DNA of 64,000 nt from Rhodamnia argentea (lineage: Eukaryota; Streptophyta; Magnoliopsida; Myrtales; Myrtaceae): assembly GCF_020921035.1 (NCBI RefSeq), contig NC_063153.1, forward strand, positions 15,066,001 through 15,130,000, in the 5' to 3' direction. Below are positions 50,406-61,705 of this stretch, in pieces; the stretch's first letter is position 1, and each line of letters opens with the position of its first letter. The notes under the pieces were generated by a model. That model was not told the DNA's origin. It saw only the letters and a list, made by a program, of their open reading frames with translations, and did no database searches. The position numbers and the translations under genes were made by a program.

Positions 50406-50989
50406 TAAACTCATAGAGCCATAGGCATTTCTTAGCAAACTTGACACACTTTGATTGTAAATCTGACTCATGCTTACCATACTGAATTTTCCGGCACATC
50501 GTAATTGGAAATTTATGTTTATATGGTTTGGATTTTAGTATTTCCAATTTCCAATGTATACAAGAAGATTAGCACAGGGTGCTTACCATTATAAATTTCT
50601 CGATTCAGAAGTTACCACATGCAAAGTTCAGGGTCTACGTACGTGTCTACTTGTCTTTTTCATTAACTCGTTCCCAACAATCCGAGCAAGGACACTGAAC
50701 AACTTAACGTCACACTCACTCCTTCTCATCCCATGTACAGTTAGTTTTTTTTCTTTTTCCGGTGTTCGTTTCAATCGGTCCCGATCTAATTAGCCAGACC
50801 GGTGTCGAGAAAGGAAACATCATGTCCTCTTTTCATGTTTCGCTGTTGGTGACAAATGGGTGAATTGAATTGAATTTGGATGGATCATAAAATGGGTTCA
50901 ATCTGAATTCGTTCGTTTAACTTACATTGACTCATTTATTTTGCCCTACCCAGCCCAACCCAGGACCAACCCAAATCCACCCACACAAC

Positions 50990-52092
50990 TTCTTTTTTTT
51001 TGGTTACTCTCTCATTCTCTTAAAACCTCCTTCGCCATACCCACCGGGGCCACCACCATCTCCTCCTCCTCCCCAAACCCTAGCCCTAATCTCTCCTCTC
51101 TGACTCCTCCTCACGTCAGCCTCTCCTGCCATCGGCGGTGCTGAAGAAAATTGGGCTCTCTTCTATTCTAGGCCTCCTCCTTCCCGGAGAACTGCATGCT
51201 TGGTCCGCGTCCTCTTCCAATGCCGCCGAGCTCCCGCTCTTCCCCCCTCCCCCTCGTCCTCTTCCTTGGCGGGATCCTCCCTCTCCAAGTGCCATTACCG
51301 GATGATGCAGCACACGCTCCTCCATACTGACCGCCACTTTGATGTGGTGTGTAAGAGTTTTTCTATGTGGGTTTACATTAATTGAAATTTCTCTTTACCA
51401 TTTTATGGGCTGGTCTAGTAAGATAAAATATTAAGATAAAATATAAGGGTTCCTAATCAATTTAATATGTGTTGACTAGTGTGGGCCGAGTTAGGCTCGG
51501 CCCGTAATGAGAAGGCCCAGGCTCGACACAAATAGTTTTACCCCACGATAGCGGAAGCAGATTCAGAGGTTGAATCAGCAGAACACAAAACATATCTTTT
51601 CGTTCATAAATGGGCTGTCTCATTCGGCCAGCGCTTCAAGAGGGAATATAGGAGAAACGCTTGAGTTCATCGTCGTTTCACATCAAGTCATGATGGATTT
51701 TAAATCAGGTGTGCGCCAATTACTCTCCTCTATGATGTATTGTGTTTCTAGTTCTCATTACGGCGATCATTGGGCATGCCAAATTCGTGGCTTACATGTT
51801 GTGCACCAAATCCACCTCCAGCACTACGGGTATCGGGGAGGTCGTCAACCGCGAGCGCCTCCCGAACGACCGGTTCTTCCTCATCTGCAAGGGGCAAGAG
51901 CGGTTCCGAGTCACTTATGTCTTCCGCATGAAGCCCTACCTGGTCATGCGAGTCGATTGGCTTGAGGACAGGCCATATGGCGATGGAAGCGACCATCTGG
52001 ATAGGATGACCATGACTAGGGAGAAGGATAGAGCAAAGAGGGAGAGAAAAGAGAGTATGATCCGTAGAGGCTTGGAGACCCATTTATTTTAG
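50990..52092 (+). pseudogene. Broken fragment of a LON-domain (Lon N-terminal-like) protein gene
   Basis: The plant LON-substrate-binding-domain protein family (chloroplast-type, as Arabidopsis At1g75460) is recognisable in pieces. At about 51215-51300: SSSNAAELPLFP, then after a one-base slip LPLVLFLGGILPLQV. At about 51285-51345: HYRMMQHTLLHTDRHFDVV, in another frame with several residues lost. At about 51825-51975: GIGEVVNRERLPNDRFF, then LICKGQERFRVTYVFRMKPY and RVDWLEDRP. The reading frame changes at least twice, about 430 bp of unrelated sequence splits the parts, and the C-terminal half of the domain is missing after about 51990. The P/S/T-rich start at 50941 could be the old transit peptide. 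No functional product is expected. Confidence 0.65.
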
Positions 52093-52432
52093 GTTTTAAA
52101 AGATTCCGGATAGGCTCCTCAAATTTGAAGTAATCCATGTACGATCCATTTAAAGAAAAAAAAAATTGAGACATATGGATTTAAGATCTATTTTGACAGG
52201 TCTACTGTCACCGACTTCATTCCCTATAACCAAATAACCTTTAGCAATCCGCATGGAGATTTCGCGTCTTGATAATTGTAACTCGACCGTTGACGTTAGC
52301 CGGCAAAAACAGCTTGCTTTAAATACATATGCATGCATAAATGAGTGTCATAGATGTACAAGCTTCCTACATAAAGTATCTCAATTCTATAACCTTGTCG
52401 GCCAAGTTGTGCTCTCGACTCGAGGTAACATC

Positions 52433-52936
52433 TATGAAGCACCGACACGCCAAACCCCTCAGCGTGTCGGTGTCGGACACGGACACGCGTCCGATACGGT
52501 CCGACACGCGTTCGACACGCGGTCAACGGGTGTCGGAGGTCCGACACGTAGTCAACGCCAGCGACACGCCGGGGACACGCGAGTCGGTGAGGAAAGAGGG
52601 CGGGGAAAAGCAGATCCGAAGGGCAGAGAACAGTGGGGGAAGGGGGAGGAGCGTTTCGGGCCATGAGAGAGATGAGGGAGGGAGCCGGTGACGCGAGCGC
52701 CCAAGCAGAGAACGGCATTCGTGTGCGCCGGAGCAGAGAGAGCAAACGAGCCGGAGGACAGAGCCAGTAGCACAAATCATGGTGGTCGATGCCGTAGTTG
52801 GCTTCGCGAGACAGAGAGGACTGATAGAGAAAAAGGGGGGGAGATTTTTTCAGGAAGTAAAGAGGCAGAGGGGGTGCAGCAGAGAGGAGAGAGAGGTTTT
52901 CGGTGAACGTGAAAGTTTGAAAACATAAAAGAAGGG

Positions 52937-52974
<38 letters not shown>

Positions 52975-53325
52975 GAGAAAGGTGTCAGAGATTTTTTAAA
53001 AAGTAAAGAGAGAAGGGGAGGAGACGTGAGAGAGGAGGGGAAGTGTGCAGATAACAGGATTTTTTTTATTATTTATTTATTTTCTAGGCTGGTTAGGATC
53101 AAATTACTGGAGTATTCATGGTGTGAGCTTTCTTTGATTATAAGAACTCTTTTGATAAATTTTCTATTTTATAAAAAATTATAAAAATAATAATATATCG
53201 TACTTATATAAAATATATTTAATATACAACGTGTCCCTAATATGTCAAAAATCTCTATTTTTTAAAAATGACGTGTCGGAGTGTCGTGTTGTGTCGTGTC
53301 CCGTGTCGATGTCGGTGCTACTTAG
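52433..53325. mobile_element. Mutator-like element, family E copy 2, with captured GC/CT-rich insert
   Basis: Terminal inverted repeats around 'agcaccgacac' occur at both ends (left 'gaagcaccgacacgcc', right 'gtgtcgatgtcggtgct'). They are flanked by 9-bp direct repeats GGTAACATC (52424-52432) and GGTAACATT (53326-53334), the length typical of Mutator-like elements. Arms are packed with 'gacacg/cgtgtc' motifs. The middle (about 52600-53040) is purine-rich on this strand with GC content unlike the AT-rich surroundings. It may be a captured 5' gene piece read on the minus strand (open at 52296-52775) but is not recognised. No transposase. It is longer than copy 1 (33423-33879) by this insert. 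Confidence 0.7.
52939..52972. repeat. (GA)n microsatellite
   Basis: A pure GA run of about 16 units inside the Mutator-like element at 52433-53325. Confidence 0.85.
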
Positions 53326-53766
53326 GGTAACATTACTATATATAAATGGATCTTTAATTCCCTAACAGTCGCAATAAATTACATGCACCAGAATCTTTAG
53401 GGGATTCGTGTGCGGTGCCCGTAAAATTCTAGTCACAAACGGGCCACGATTCATGGAGAAATCTTAGGCGATACCATTATTGAGTCGACCAATCAATTCC
53501 GTGGATCTGTTCACGCCTTGGCTTCTCGTCGACTCTTCTTGTTTGACTCCATGTCCATGCAATGGATCTTGACTTCGTTTCTTTACTAGCATCCTCTAGA
53601 GAAGTGTTTAGTCCAGTCGTCGTTAAGCCCATCACGTGTCGATTAAATTGTTCGAACATTGTTTTTATTTTTTATTTTTTTGGGGAGGAGAGAGGTAGAA
53701 CGAGGTGGGAATCTTAGTTAATGCAACTTCCCTCAGACAAGTCAAGTCAATTCCGAGAAACTTTTA

Positions 53767-54240
53767 GGGAAAAATCCGAAAAAGGGCCTAAAGTTCTTTT
53801 TTTTTTTTCAAATAAGGGTCCAAATGAACTATGTTTCGAATAAGGGCTCAAAGTGAAATAAGACGTTTCGATTAAAGGTCTGAAGTGGTCATAATGTTTC
53901 AAAATAGGGTATGGCCTAAAGGGCGTTTTTGTCATTTCACATTTTAATTTTTTATTCATTTTTTTCTGATTAAAAAAAAAAAACCATGCACAGGCTGGAG
54001 GGCTACCCCTTCCGCCTATGAACGTCCACTTTCTCTCCTTTTTTTTTTATTTAAGAAAACAGATAATAAAAAGTATAATAAAAAAGAAAAAAAATTAAAG
54101 TCCTTATTTGAAACAGCGTTTACTTGAGGCCCTTACTTGAGAAAACATGAGGACTTCGGGCCTTTTTTTGAAACAATGTTCACTGGAGGCCCTTATTTGA
54201 GAAAACACGAGGATTTCGGACCCCTTTTTGGATTTTTTCC
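53767..54240. mobile_element. Mutator-like MITE with perfect 9-bp target duplication upstream of the BSP gene
   Basis: Left end 'gggaaaaatccgaaaaaggg' and right end 'cccctttttggattttttcc' are inverted copies. The element is flanked by identical 9-bp repeats AAACTTTTA (53758-53766 and 54241-54249). It is 474 bp with no ORF of note. Near the right end two tandem units of about 57 bp occur (theme 'gaaaacaYgaggaYttcgg'). It ends about 108 bp before the ATG of the bark-storage-like gene, so it lies in that gene's promoter or 5' leader. Confidence 0.8.
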
Positions 54241-54348
54241 AAACTTTTATACGGACTTCATCTTGTTTTTCTCTTTTTCAGATCCTCTTCACATCAAGAT
54301 ACCCTTCCTTATCTTTGGTTATCATCGCTTCCTCTCTCTCTCTCTAAG

Positions 54349-57300
54349 ATGGGTCATCTTCAACCTTTGAAGGAGGTGGTCCTCCTCCTAGCTGTGGTGA
54401 TGGGCGTGATGAACAGGAGCTTTGGTGCAGTTCCCCATGGTTCCATGAGAATGGTGGATGGAGTGAACAAGGAAGGCCCGTTCTTGGGGATCGTAGTGCC
54501 CAACTCCTTCGAGATGAACCCTCTTCTCCAAACTCCAAGCTTTGTCCCCAATGGAACTCTCCCTCACTTGGACATTTCTGGTAACTGAAGCCCATGAATA
54601 CTAAAATATGGTGTCTGCTGTTCATGGATCGAGTCATCTCTTTTTTGTCTCTGGTTCTAATCCTTAATGTCATTAGTCCGAAGGACATTGCCGCTAGTCG
54701 GCTCCTTCGGGGAACATCGTTCTTCTTGCGACGAGTTGGTATGATTTGCATCATGCTCGACAGGAAGGAGATTTCGGATCGGACGGCTGCAGAACGAGAA
54801 AGTGATCATCGTCATGACGGGGTTGAGCATGGTGCGGGCAAGATTTCGATCGTCGCTTGTCCTATATGTTCCTTTTTCTTGTTTCGATATCGGAAAATTT
54901 AGAGGGTTGATGAGAAGTTGCTGCTGCTGTATGAAGCTAAATGCAGGTATAACCACAGAGTTGCTCTTGACTCTGTTCAATGTGAAAGGTGTGGTGCACT
55001 ATGGAATTGCAGGGAATGCAAATCCAGATCTCCAGATTGGGGATGTGACAATCCCACGGTATTGGGCTCACACAGGCCTTTGGAATTGGCAGGTCTATTT
55101 CCAACTATTGATCTTTCCCAACCTTTTATTGTTTCCATTTGAGTCCTTATTACATCTGCTAAGCTAGTCAGACGGTGGGGACGGTCAGCTTACGACCACA
55201 AACAAAATTTTCCCTATTTTTTTTTCTATTTTTTTTACTTTTATGTGTTTTTATTATAAGTTAAAATTAGAAGACAAAATTATAACAAGTACCAGCAACG
55301 ATTAAAAACATCCGATTCTTTCTTAATTGCAAATAAAATCAATTTTAGAAGTTGCAAATCAAATAGCCACGCGACCTCCAAATTAATGAGTTTGTTTATG
55401 CAAAACATACGGTGATGATGTGTGGGTCTATGTTTGAGATTATACCGGGTTGTGCGATCACTTTGTTATTGTTTTATCTTTTAATTTTAGCTTATACTAA
55501 AAATACATAAAAAAAAAAAAAAAAAGAATGGGGAGTGATAGCGCTGAAACTCCACAAATCTCATTTGTGGCTATAGCATGTCCGTCCCACCGTCTGACAT
55601 TGGGGGACGGTCAGCCAAGCAAAATTCTCATAGGAAATTGAGTGATTGTTAGATGTATGGTGCTGAGTGGAAGGGGAAGGTGTAGCAGATTGGATGAAAA
55701 GAAGAAGAAGAAAGTGCAAAGTTCTTTACATATAGAGGACACAAATTTGGTAGAAAACTCGTAAGCAATTTAGGTTATGTCACAAGCACATGCGTCGTGT
55801 AAGTTCGATGGTAGATGCATGCGCTTAGACCCCGTTTGACTAGTTGGAATGAAACAATCGTGACGAATTTGAAGGAATTTGCTATGAATGTTGAGTAATC
55901 GGAATGATAGAAAAAAAATCGAATTGTAGAGTTTGGTACCATCTTGAAATTGGAATGTGGGTTTTTTTTTTTAAATAATAATTTGGAGACATGATCAAAA
56001 TTTTCCATAACAACCAACGGGGGGGTGGTAGAAAGTTATTTTTAAAAGTTACCAAAGAAAGGAAAATGGAAAAATGAATGACAGAATATTATGGTATATT
56101 TCTTGATTTTGTTGTTCTTTTTGCCGTAAATAGTGTTTATGGGATGTCTGTTTTATCAAGTCTAGTTATTCCTTCCCCCCCACCCCCCCGGGCCCCCAAA
56201 AAAAAAAACATTATAAGAGTATCATAATGAAACTATTTTAAGTTACCCAACACCCAAAACAACAAGAAGAAAAAAAAATTCGAAAAATAAATTATTTGAA
56301 AAATATCTTTTTAAAAATAATCTTCATCATTCACAAAAATATTTAGACAATAATTTTTGTCGATAATGAAATATTTTTCGTTAACTAATCATTTCGAGCC
56401 AAGCAAGCATTTATTTTTTAAGAAAAATATTTTTCAAAACATTTATTTCTCGTGAAATAAACGGAGCTTTATGTCTCATTTTTCATTCCGCTCTTCTCGT
56501 TCCTAGAAACTTGGCCTTACACCAATGAAATCGAGGACCGAGATGCAGGTAACAACAATTAAAAGTAAGTAGATGAGTAAATTTATTGACATCTAAAGTT
56601 TCCTCTATTTGTAGAGTAAATCCTTGACGATCGCTTCGATAATAGTTGTTATGAAAAAAGCATATGTTTTATACACACTTAAAATGTTAGGAGCAGATCT
56701 GAACACATTGTGGGGTTTACTCAAATTGGACAGGTAAATTCTCAATATAGAGATAGCTATTCGTCACTTTAAGCCCCAATCCTATGATCTCTTTCCTGTT
56801 TCCTGAATGAAACCAGAGGTTTGGAGATGGGCCTGGCACGGAGCTAGCATTTGAATCAGATGGGGACTACACCCGGAAGATTGGGTACCTCAACATCTCC
56901 GGTTTCAACAATCACACCAGCGGTGGCGAGGTTGACCCGAACCTCCTCAACAATGTTTGGTACCAACCCGAGGAAATCTTCGCGGTCGATGGTGTCCCCG
57001 AAGTCCGACAGCACGCCTTCCGGGTCCCCATTAACAGGCACTACTTCGCTGTCTCGAAGAAAATCAAGGTAAAATCGCGAGCCACTCATTTGATAGGATA
57101 ATTTGAAGGGGAAAACACTCACAAACCACCCAACTCGAGGAAGAGAAGGAGACGGATAGACTTTTCTTGTTTCATCTTAACGAAATGAATTTGGTTTCAT
57201 CACTAACATAAGCTCAAAACTATCTTGTTTCACAAAGTCATTAAGTCGATCTTAGTTTTCAAAGTTAAGTCTATCAAGGAAATCGGTACCAACCGGACCG

Positions 57301-57689
57301 GATGAATCCTCTGGCTATGCTAATACTTTGCTCATTGGCACAACTAGGGATTGAAGCTTGGGCAATGTGTGAACTCAACATGCTTGCCAAGGGCACCAAT
57401 GGTGGTGAGAGTGGAGAGAGGGGTGAGCGCCAATGTGCTTGTGGACAACAGTGCTTACAGGCAGTTCTTGTACTCAAAGTTCAACGCGACCGCCATCGAC
57501 ATGGAGAGCGCCTCCATTGCTCGGGTCTGTCGCCAACACAAGATGCCGTTCATCGCGATCAGGTCTCTCTCTGATTTGGCCGGTGGTGGGTCTTCTCTCT
57601 CCAACGAGGCCTCCATCTTCGCCTCCCTGGCTGTCCAGAATGCAGTGGATGTTCTTCTTAGGTTCATTGCTTTGTTGTTCTCATCGTGA
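54349..57689 (+). CDS. Bark storage protein-like nucleoside phosphorylase/nucleosidase (PNP_UDP family), secreted
   Basis: Relative of poplar bark storage protein A/win4, within the nucleoside phosphorylase/MTAN superfamily. Storage-tissue members act as nitrogen reserves; others may cleave nucleosides outside the cell. Exons: 54349-54580, 54764-54831, 54937-55092, 56817-57068, 57357-57689. The sum is 1041 bp, 346 aa plus stop, GT-AG, phases closing. Residues 1-26 form a signal peptide (hydrophobic VVLLLAVVMGVM). Core motifs: FLGIVVPNSFEMNPLL, FRIGRLQNEKVIIVMTGLSM, NAGITTELLLTLF and VVHYGIAGNANPDLQIGDVT. The sugar-binding pair is in IDMESASIARVC (Met285-Glu286), and the Asp typical of base protonation sits in SLSDLAGGG (Asp309), so catalytic residues appear kept. 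Three or more Asn-X-Ser/Thr sites fit the secretory route. A 'tctttttcag' acceptor-like site at about 54280 suggests a possible leader intron. Storage versus enzyme role cannot be decided from sequence. Confidence 0.92.
55093..56816. other. Large intron 3 of the bark-storage-like gene with repeat debris
   Basis: The 1.7 kb intron holds a hAT-like MITE remnant ending at 56466 ('gtgaaataaacggag', with 'atatttttcaaaac' inside). It also has a C-run/A-run at about 56167-56208 and poly-A at about 55510. 'gaccccgtttgactag' at about 55828 may be another TIR end without a clear partner. No exon is lost: the reading frame joins cleanly across it. Confidence 0.55.
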
Positions 57690-59054
57690 TGAACCCCCAC
57701 CCGCCAACGCACACACGCACACTCATGTGTTCTTAGGATGTTCATGTTTATTGATTGTAAGAGTTGTTGTGTTATGCATCAATAATTGATGACAAAATTC
57801 ATATCATGATTTAAGTATCAAGTTTTGAGTAGAGATGTTCCAGGATCCAAACGAGTTGGTCACTTACCTACTTTATTTATCGATTTTTAGGTAATTTTTT
57901 TATGAGATTTTATGGGGTTATCGCTAACTGTTCTAAAAGCTTAAGCCATTAGATGAAAGCTAGCTCAATATTGAAATATTCTATCATGCTTACCTATGAT
58001 TTAAATTTATCAAGTAGTAAATAAAGTTATTAATTTATATTTGGGTGACTTATCAACTTCATTCCCCACTAAATATCCAAATAGAAATTCAGTAAATTGG
58101 AAAAAAAAAACAGTAATTAAGTCAAATGAGATTTGGATTGATAACTTAACTGGAGAAAAGTTAGTAAATTAATGATTAAATAACAATTTCATATAAAAGT
58201 TTGTAAATTTAAGGCATAATTAAAAAGGTAAATAAAAGTTAGTGACAAAATAAGAGGAATAGTTACTTAAAAGAAAGATAAACTCATTAAATATATCAAA
58301 TGAAATTTTCTAATACAAAATTTGTCAGTAACTTAATTAGGGAAAAGTTCGTAAGTACTATAATTGAGATTGTCAATTCTAAAACTAAAGGATTCAAGGC
58401 ATCGCTAAGAAATGACCTTAAAACTTGTAAACAATGAAAAGGTGCCAAATTGTAGTATCCACATATACGTGGATAAGGCCTCTTAAGTGAGAGCTACTAA
58501 CAAAATATTATGTGCTAATTTTATGGTAAAAGAGTTAGTGGGATATGCTAATTTAGGTTAGTAATCTCTTAAAAGAGTTAGTAAATGTAAATGGTTACTA
58601 ACCAAGGAAAATAAAAAAATTTTGATAAATCAATCTAATTTCAGTTGGTAACTCCATATAAGAGTTAGTAGATTTGAAGCATTAGCAAGTTATGCAAATT
58701 AAGCTAGGTAAGCTAGCACAAAAATTGCTAGTTTGTGTACTATAAAAGATATTGGTATTTTCATAAATATTTTGGTAAGCTACCAATATGTTACTTTGAG
58801 AAAAAAAAAATTACGAGTCTTTTTTTTTTTACCATAACTAGTCTTTTTTTTTAGTATTATTTTTTGACACCTAACTACGAAAAACTGGAATTAACTCGAG
58901 TCTTTTGACATAACAGTAAGTTTTGCTTTAGGAGTCGTTCCTTGTCCAGACCCTCTAGCCCTAACAATCATTCCTCGCCCTTGTCGGACCGGGTCAACAC
59001 TCACCAACACTTATTGAAAGTTTTAGAAGTTTAGACTATTAGAAAATAAGAAGG
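57690..59054. other. Bark-storage gene 3' flank and AT-rich degenerate repeat zone
   Basis: After the likely 3' UTR, about 57940-58800 is very AT-rich. It holds many spaced, diverged copies of a 'gttagtaa(a)'-type word ('aaaagttagtaaattaat', 'aaaagagttagtaaatgt', 'ataagagttagtagattt'). This looks like an old decayed tandem array or repetitive element. No gene is seen. Confidence 0.4.
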
Positions 59055-59365
59055 AAAAATTATCGAATCGACCCTAAATCGATTAAACGAATGGCAATTC
59101 AATCATAATTTTTTTTTATTTTGTCAATTAATTTCTAAACCTGTAAATGAAATTCTAATGTGGTCCTTCCGATTAATTTTTACTGGAAGATTGCTAACAT
59201 GATGATCCAATCATCGACAGCCGCCCTACGCGGCATATCGGCATGGCAGTGATTTTTGGAGAAAATTGACCGAAAAGAGCACATTTGAGTTTTGCACAAA
59301 AGTCTAAAACTAAATTGACAAGATTAGAAGGTTTAGAACTTAAAGGCATTCGTACAATAAGTTTA
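59055..59365. mobile_element. Family A element, short copy
   Basis: 'tcgaccctaaatcgattaaa', 'gattgctaacatgatgatcc' and 'ccgccctacgcggcatatcgg' form the left arm. 'actaaattgacaagattaga' and 'aataagtttacgactatg' form the right arm. There is no GC core, so it is an internally shortened copy. Confidence 0.5.
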
Positions 59366-59404
59366 CGACTATGCAGATCAAAAGCAATAAAGTTTTATGC
59401 AATT

Positions 59405-59515
59405 TTCACAAGGCAATGCCATTTCTACCTCCATATGAGAAAGTACACCTCATTTTCTCTAAAAAAAATAAATTTATCCTCAATCATTCTGTCGCAATTT
59501 AAAGTGATGGCCTGA
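59405..59515. repeat. Dispersed repeat shared with 62485-62575
   Basis: 'gccatttctacctccatatg' followed by 'cattttctctaaaaaa' and 'cctcaatcattc' matches 62.49-62.57 kb ('gccatttctaccaccatatg', 'ccttttctctaaaaag', 'cctcaatcattc'). Each copy lies beside a family A element, suggesting an older composite repeat. Confidence 0.55.
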
Positions 59516-60859
59516 CTGCTTCTTTTTATTTTTTTTCTATTTAGGATCTAGTTGTCATAACTAAGCATTTCACATGTTTTTTTTTTTTTGTCATAGTTTT
59601 ATTTTATTTTATTTTTTCTGCGTGTCTTATTTATGTTAAATGCACTATGTTCTCTTTTTAAATTTTTAGAGTCAACTTCTGTAAACGCGAAAAGACAAAT
59701 TTTGAAGATAATATATATTGAGTATAGTACTTTACTACCTCAAAGAATTTGTCTTTTTTCTGTTCTATTCGCAAGATATGTTGACACATATTATCTAAGA
59801 CTTATGGGAGTATCTACGAATAGACTAACAAAATCAACGTTAAAAAGTTATCCATAATTAGGCTATTTTTAGTAAACAATTCATGAATGATGTTAAATTT
59901 TTTTCAATCCATAATGATGAGATTTAACTGGTACTTTAAAAAAAATCTTATTATATGCAATGTTTCAATTTAATTAAATTTTATCTTTTAAAGTTTAACA
60001 TTTCAGAACATAAATGTGATTTTATTGATTTTTTTTTTTTTGTTTCATCCTACAAGATTTAATGGTGATATACACAGAAAGTTTATAAACAAGTCACTGT
60101 GTTTGAAAAATCATCTATGTTAAAGTTTTTCTAGATCCTGTTTGACAATTTATTGACAAAACTTGCTCTATGTAAGAATTAGATTGACCCCCAAATCTTT
60201 GCTCGAAGGTTGATTCTCCAACAATCGAAGCTTGTTTTCCTACCAAACATGCTTCATTAATTAAATGTCAAGTTCTTGCAATTTTAAATTACTTAGGCAT
60301 TTAGTACATTTTTCTAAAATGAGATTGGTTTACTTAGACAAAAAAGAAAATAAAAATAGGGTAGAATCAGATAAAAAAAATTAAATAAAACAAAAGCGAG
60401 AGTCGTTCAAATCTGAGTTTGCTCGCCACGGTCGCAATACCAAACCAAATACGATGAGTAGTGGGGTCCTAAGCTAAGCCTTCCGGAATGGCATCACCAT
60501 CATCGTCAACCCATGTCCGACCACGGACGGCCATTGATGTCCATTTCCGTGAACCGGACCAACAACCTCTGTTTTCGGATTTCTTGTTTCCGTCGTTTAG
60601 CAACTCGCTATTCTCGTTCAAGCTTTTGGCCATCCATCCTGTGTCGGCTATCTAGACCCTACGACACCTCGGCAACACTCTGCCACCGTTAGCCGCTTCG
60701 CCTCTACCATATACATGCCAAATCACTGCCGTAGCACGGTGGCTGCCTCCACGATGGTCCTCGACGGACGTGTTGCCCTCGTCTGCTGAATTTTGTTATG
60801 TTGCCGCTTATTAATACGCGAAGCCTCTCAAAATAAATATGTAATATGTCAAACAGTTG

Positions 60860-60862
<3 letters not shown>
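59516..60862. other. Gene-free spacer
   Basis: AT-rich to about 60410, then GC-richer at 60420-60790 without a supportable frame on either strand. The GC-rich part may be a captured or decayed gene piece but no family is recognised. Confidence 0.35.

Positions 60863-60864
<2 letters not shown>

Positions 60865-60918
<54 letters not shown>
60865..60918. repeat. (CT)27 microsatellite
   Basis: A pure CT run of 54 bp, the longest perfect dinucleotide tract in the window. The Ser/Leu-repeat frames it generates are not genes. Confidence 0.95.
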
Positions 60919-60920
<2 letters not shown>

Positions 60921-61472
60921 TCTTTTCGTTTTCTTCAACTTTTTGTCATGGAGGGGAGGGTTTGAGCTATGGTAATAAGGTCTCTCCCTCTATTGTTGAT
61001 TTTACTTTTGTTGTTTTTTCTCTTTGTTCTTGCTTATCTTCCTTACGATCTAGATTTAGGAGCTCTCCTTCTTTATGCTTTCTGGGATTCAATTTCCTTG
61101 TGCTCCGTCCATTACAAAGTTTAGTTTCAATAGTGATCGCAAAAGCTTTAACATCTTGTATTTGCGAAAGGGCTCGATCTTATAGGAATCAGATCTGTTT
61201 TTGTTCAACCCATTTTGATTGTCTCATTACGACGATGGTGTTGAGGACGCTTAACATGGGCACGCACCGCCGATTGGCAAAGCCGTAGCTGGAGAGGGAG
61301 TACCCGGCATGTGGCTATCGCTGCTAAGCGTGCCATATTCGGTGATCGACCGCCGACCGTTTTCCTTTGATGCGGTCTCGGATTTGTTCTTATGAGACGA
61401 GACCCCTATTAACTTTGCTATGATGATCCTCTTTGATCTCTTGATTTTGTTTTGTTTTGCAGCTTTCTAAGG
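60919..61472. other. Gene-free stretch between the CT repeat and a MITE
   Basis: Composition is higher in GC than further left, with an open frame to 61288 that I cannot assign. It may belong with 60420-60790 to one decayed gene or captured segment. Confidence 0.3.
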
Positions 61473-61705
61473 CTCCGTTTGTTTCACCAAAAATAAGGGA
61501 TAATATTTTCCTAAAATTAATCACTTGTATCGCTTAGAAAAATAAATGACGGAAAAAATATTTTTGTCCTCAAGAAAAATATCTAGACATAAATAGTTAT
61601 CGATAATGGAAATATCTTTTCATTGGTTTATTAATTTAAGCAATACAAAGATCATCTTTTGGATGGTGTTTGACAAATTATTTATTTTTCGCGAAACAAA
61701 CGGAG
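61473..61705. mobile_element. hAT-like MITE
   Basis: Left end 'ctccgtttgtttcacc' and right end 'gcgaaacaaacggag' are inverted copies. A flanking direct repeat TCTAAG(G/C) lies at 61466-61472 and 61706-61712. The 233-bp interior has 'aaatatctagacataaat' and a 'ggaaaaaatatttttg' motif shared with the 31489-31712 and 56.2-56.5 kb copies. The end sequence equals that of the Pack-type element at 22171-23171, so both could use the same transposase. Confidence 0.65.

Noticed and set aside
51116..51337. Minus-strand Gly-rich ORF
   Set aside because: It is the reverse complement of the LON-like fragment on the plus strand.
60857..61288. Plus-strand ORF starting with a long Ser-Leu repeat
   Set aside because: Created by the (CT)27 microsatellite; the rest shows no recognised domain.
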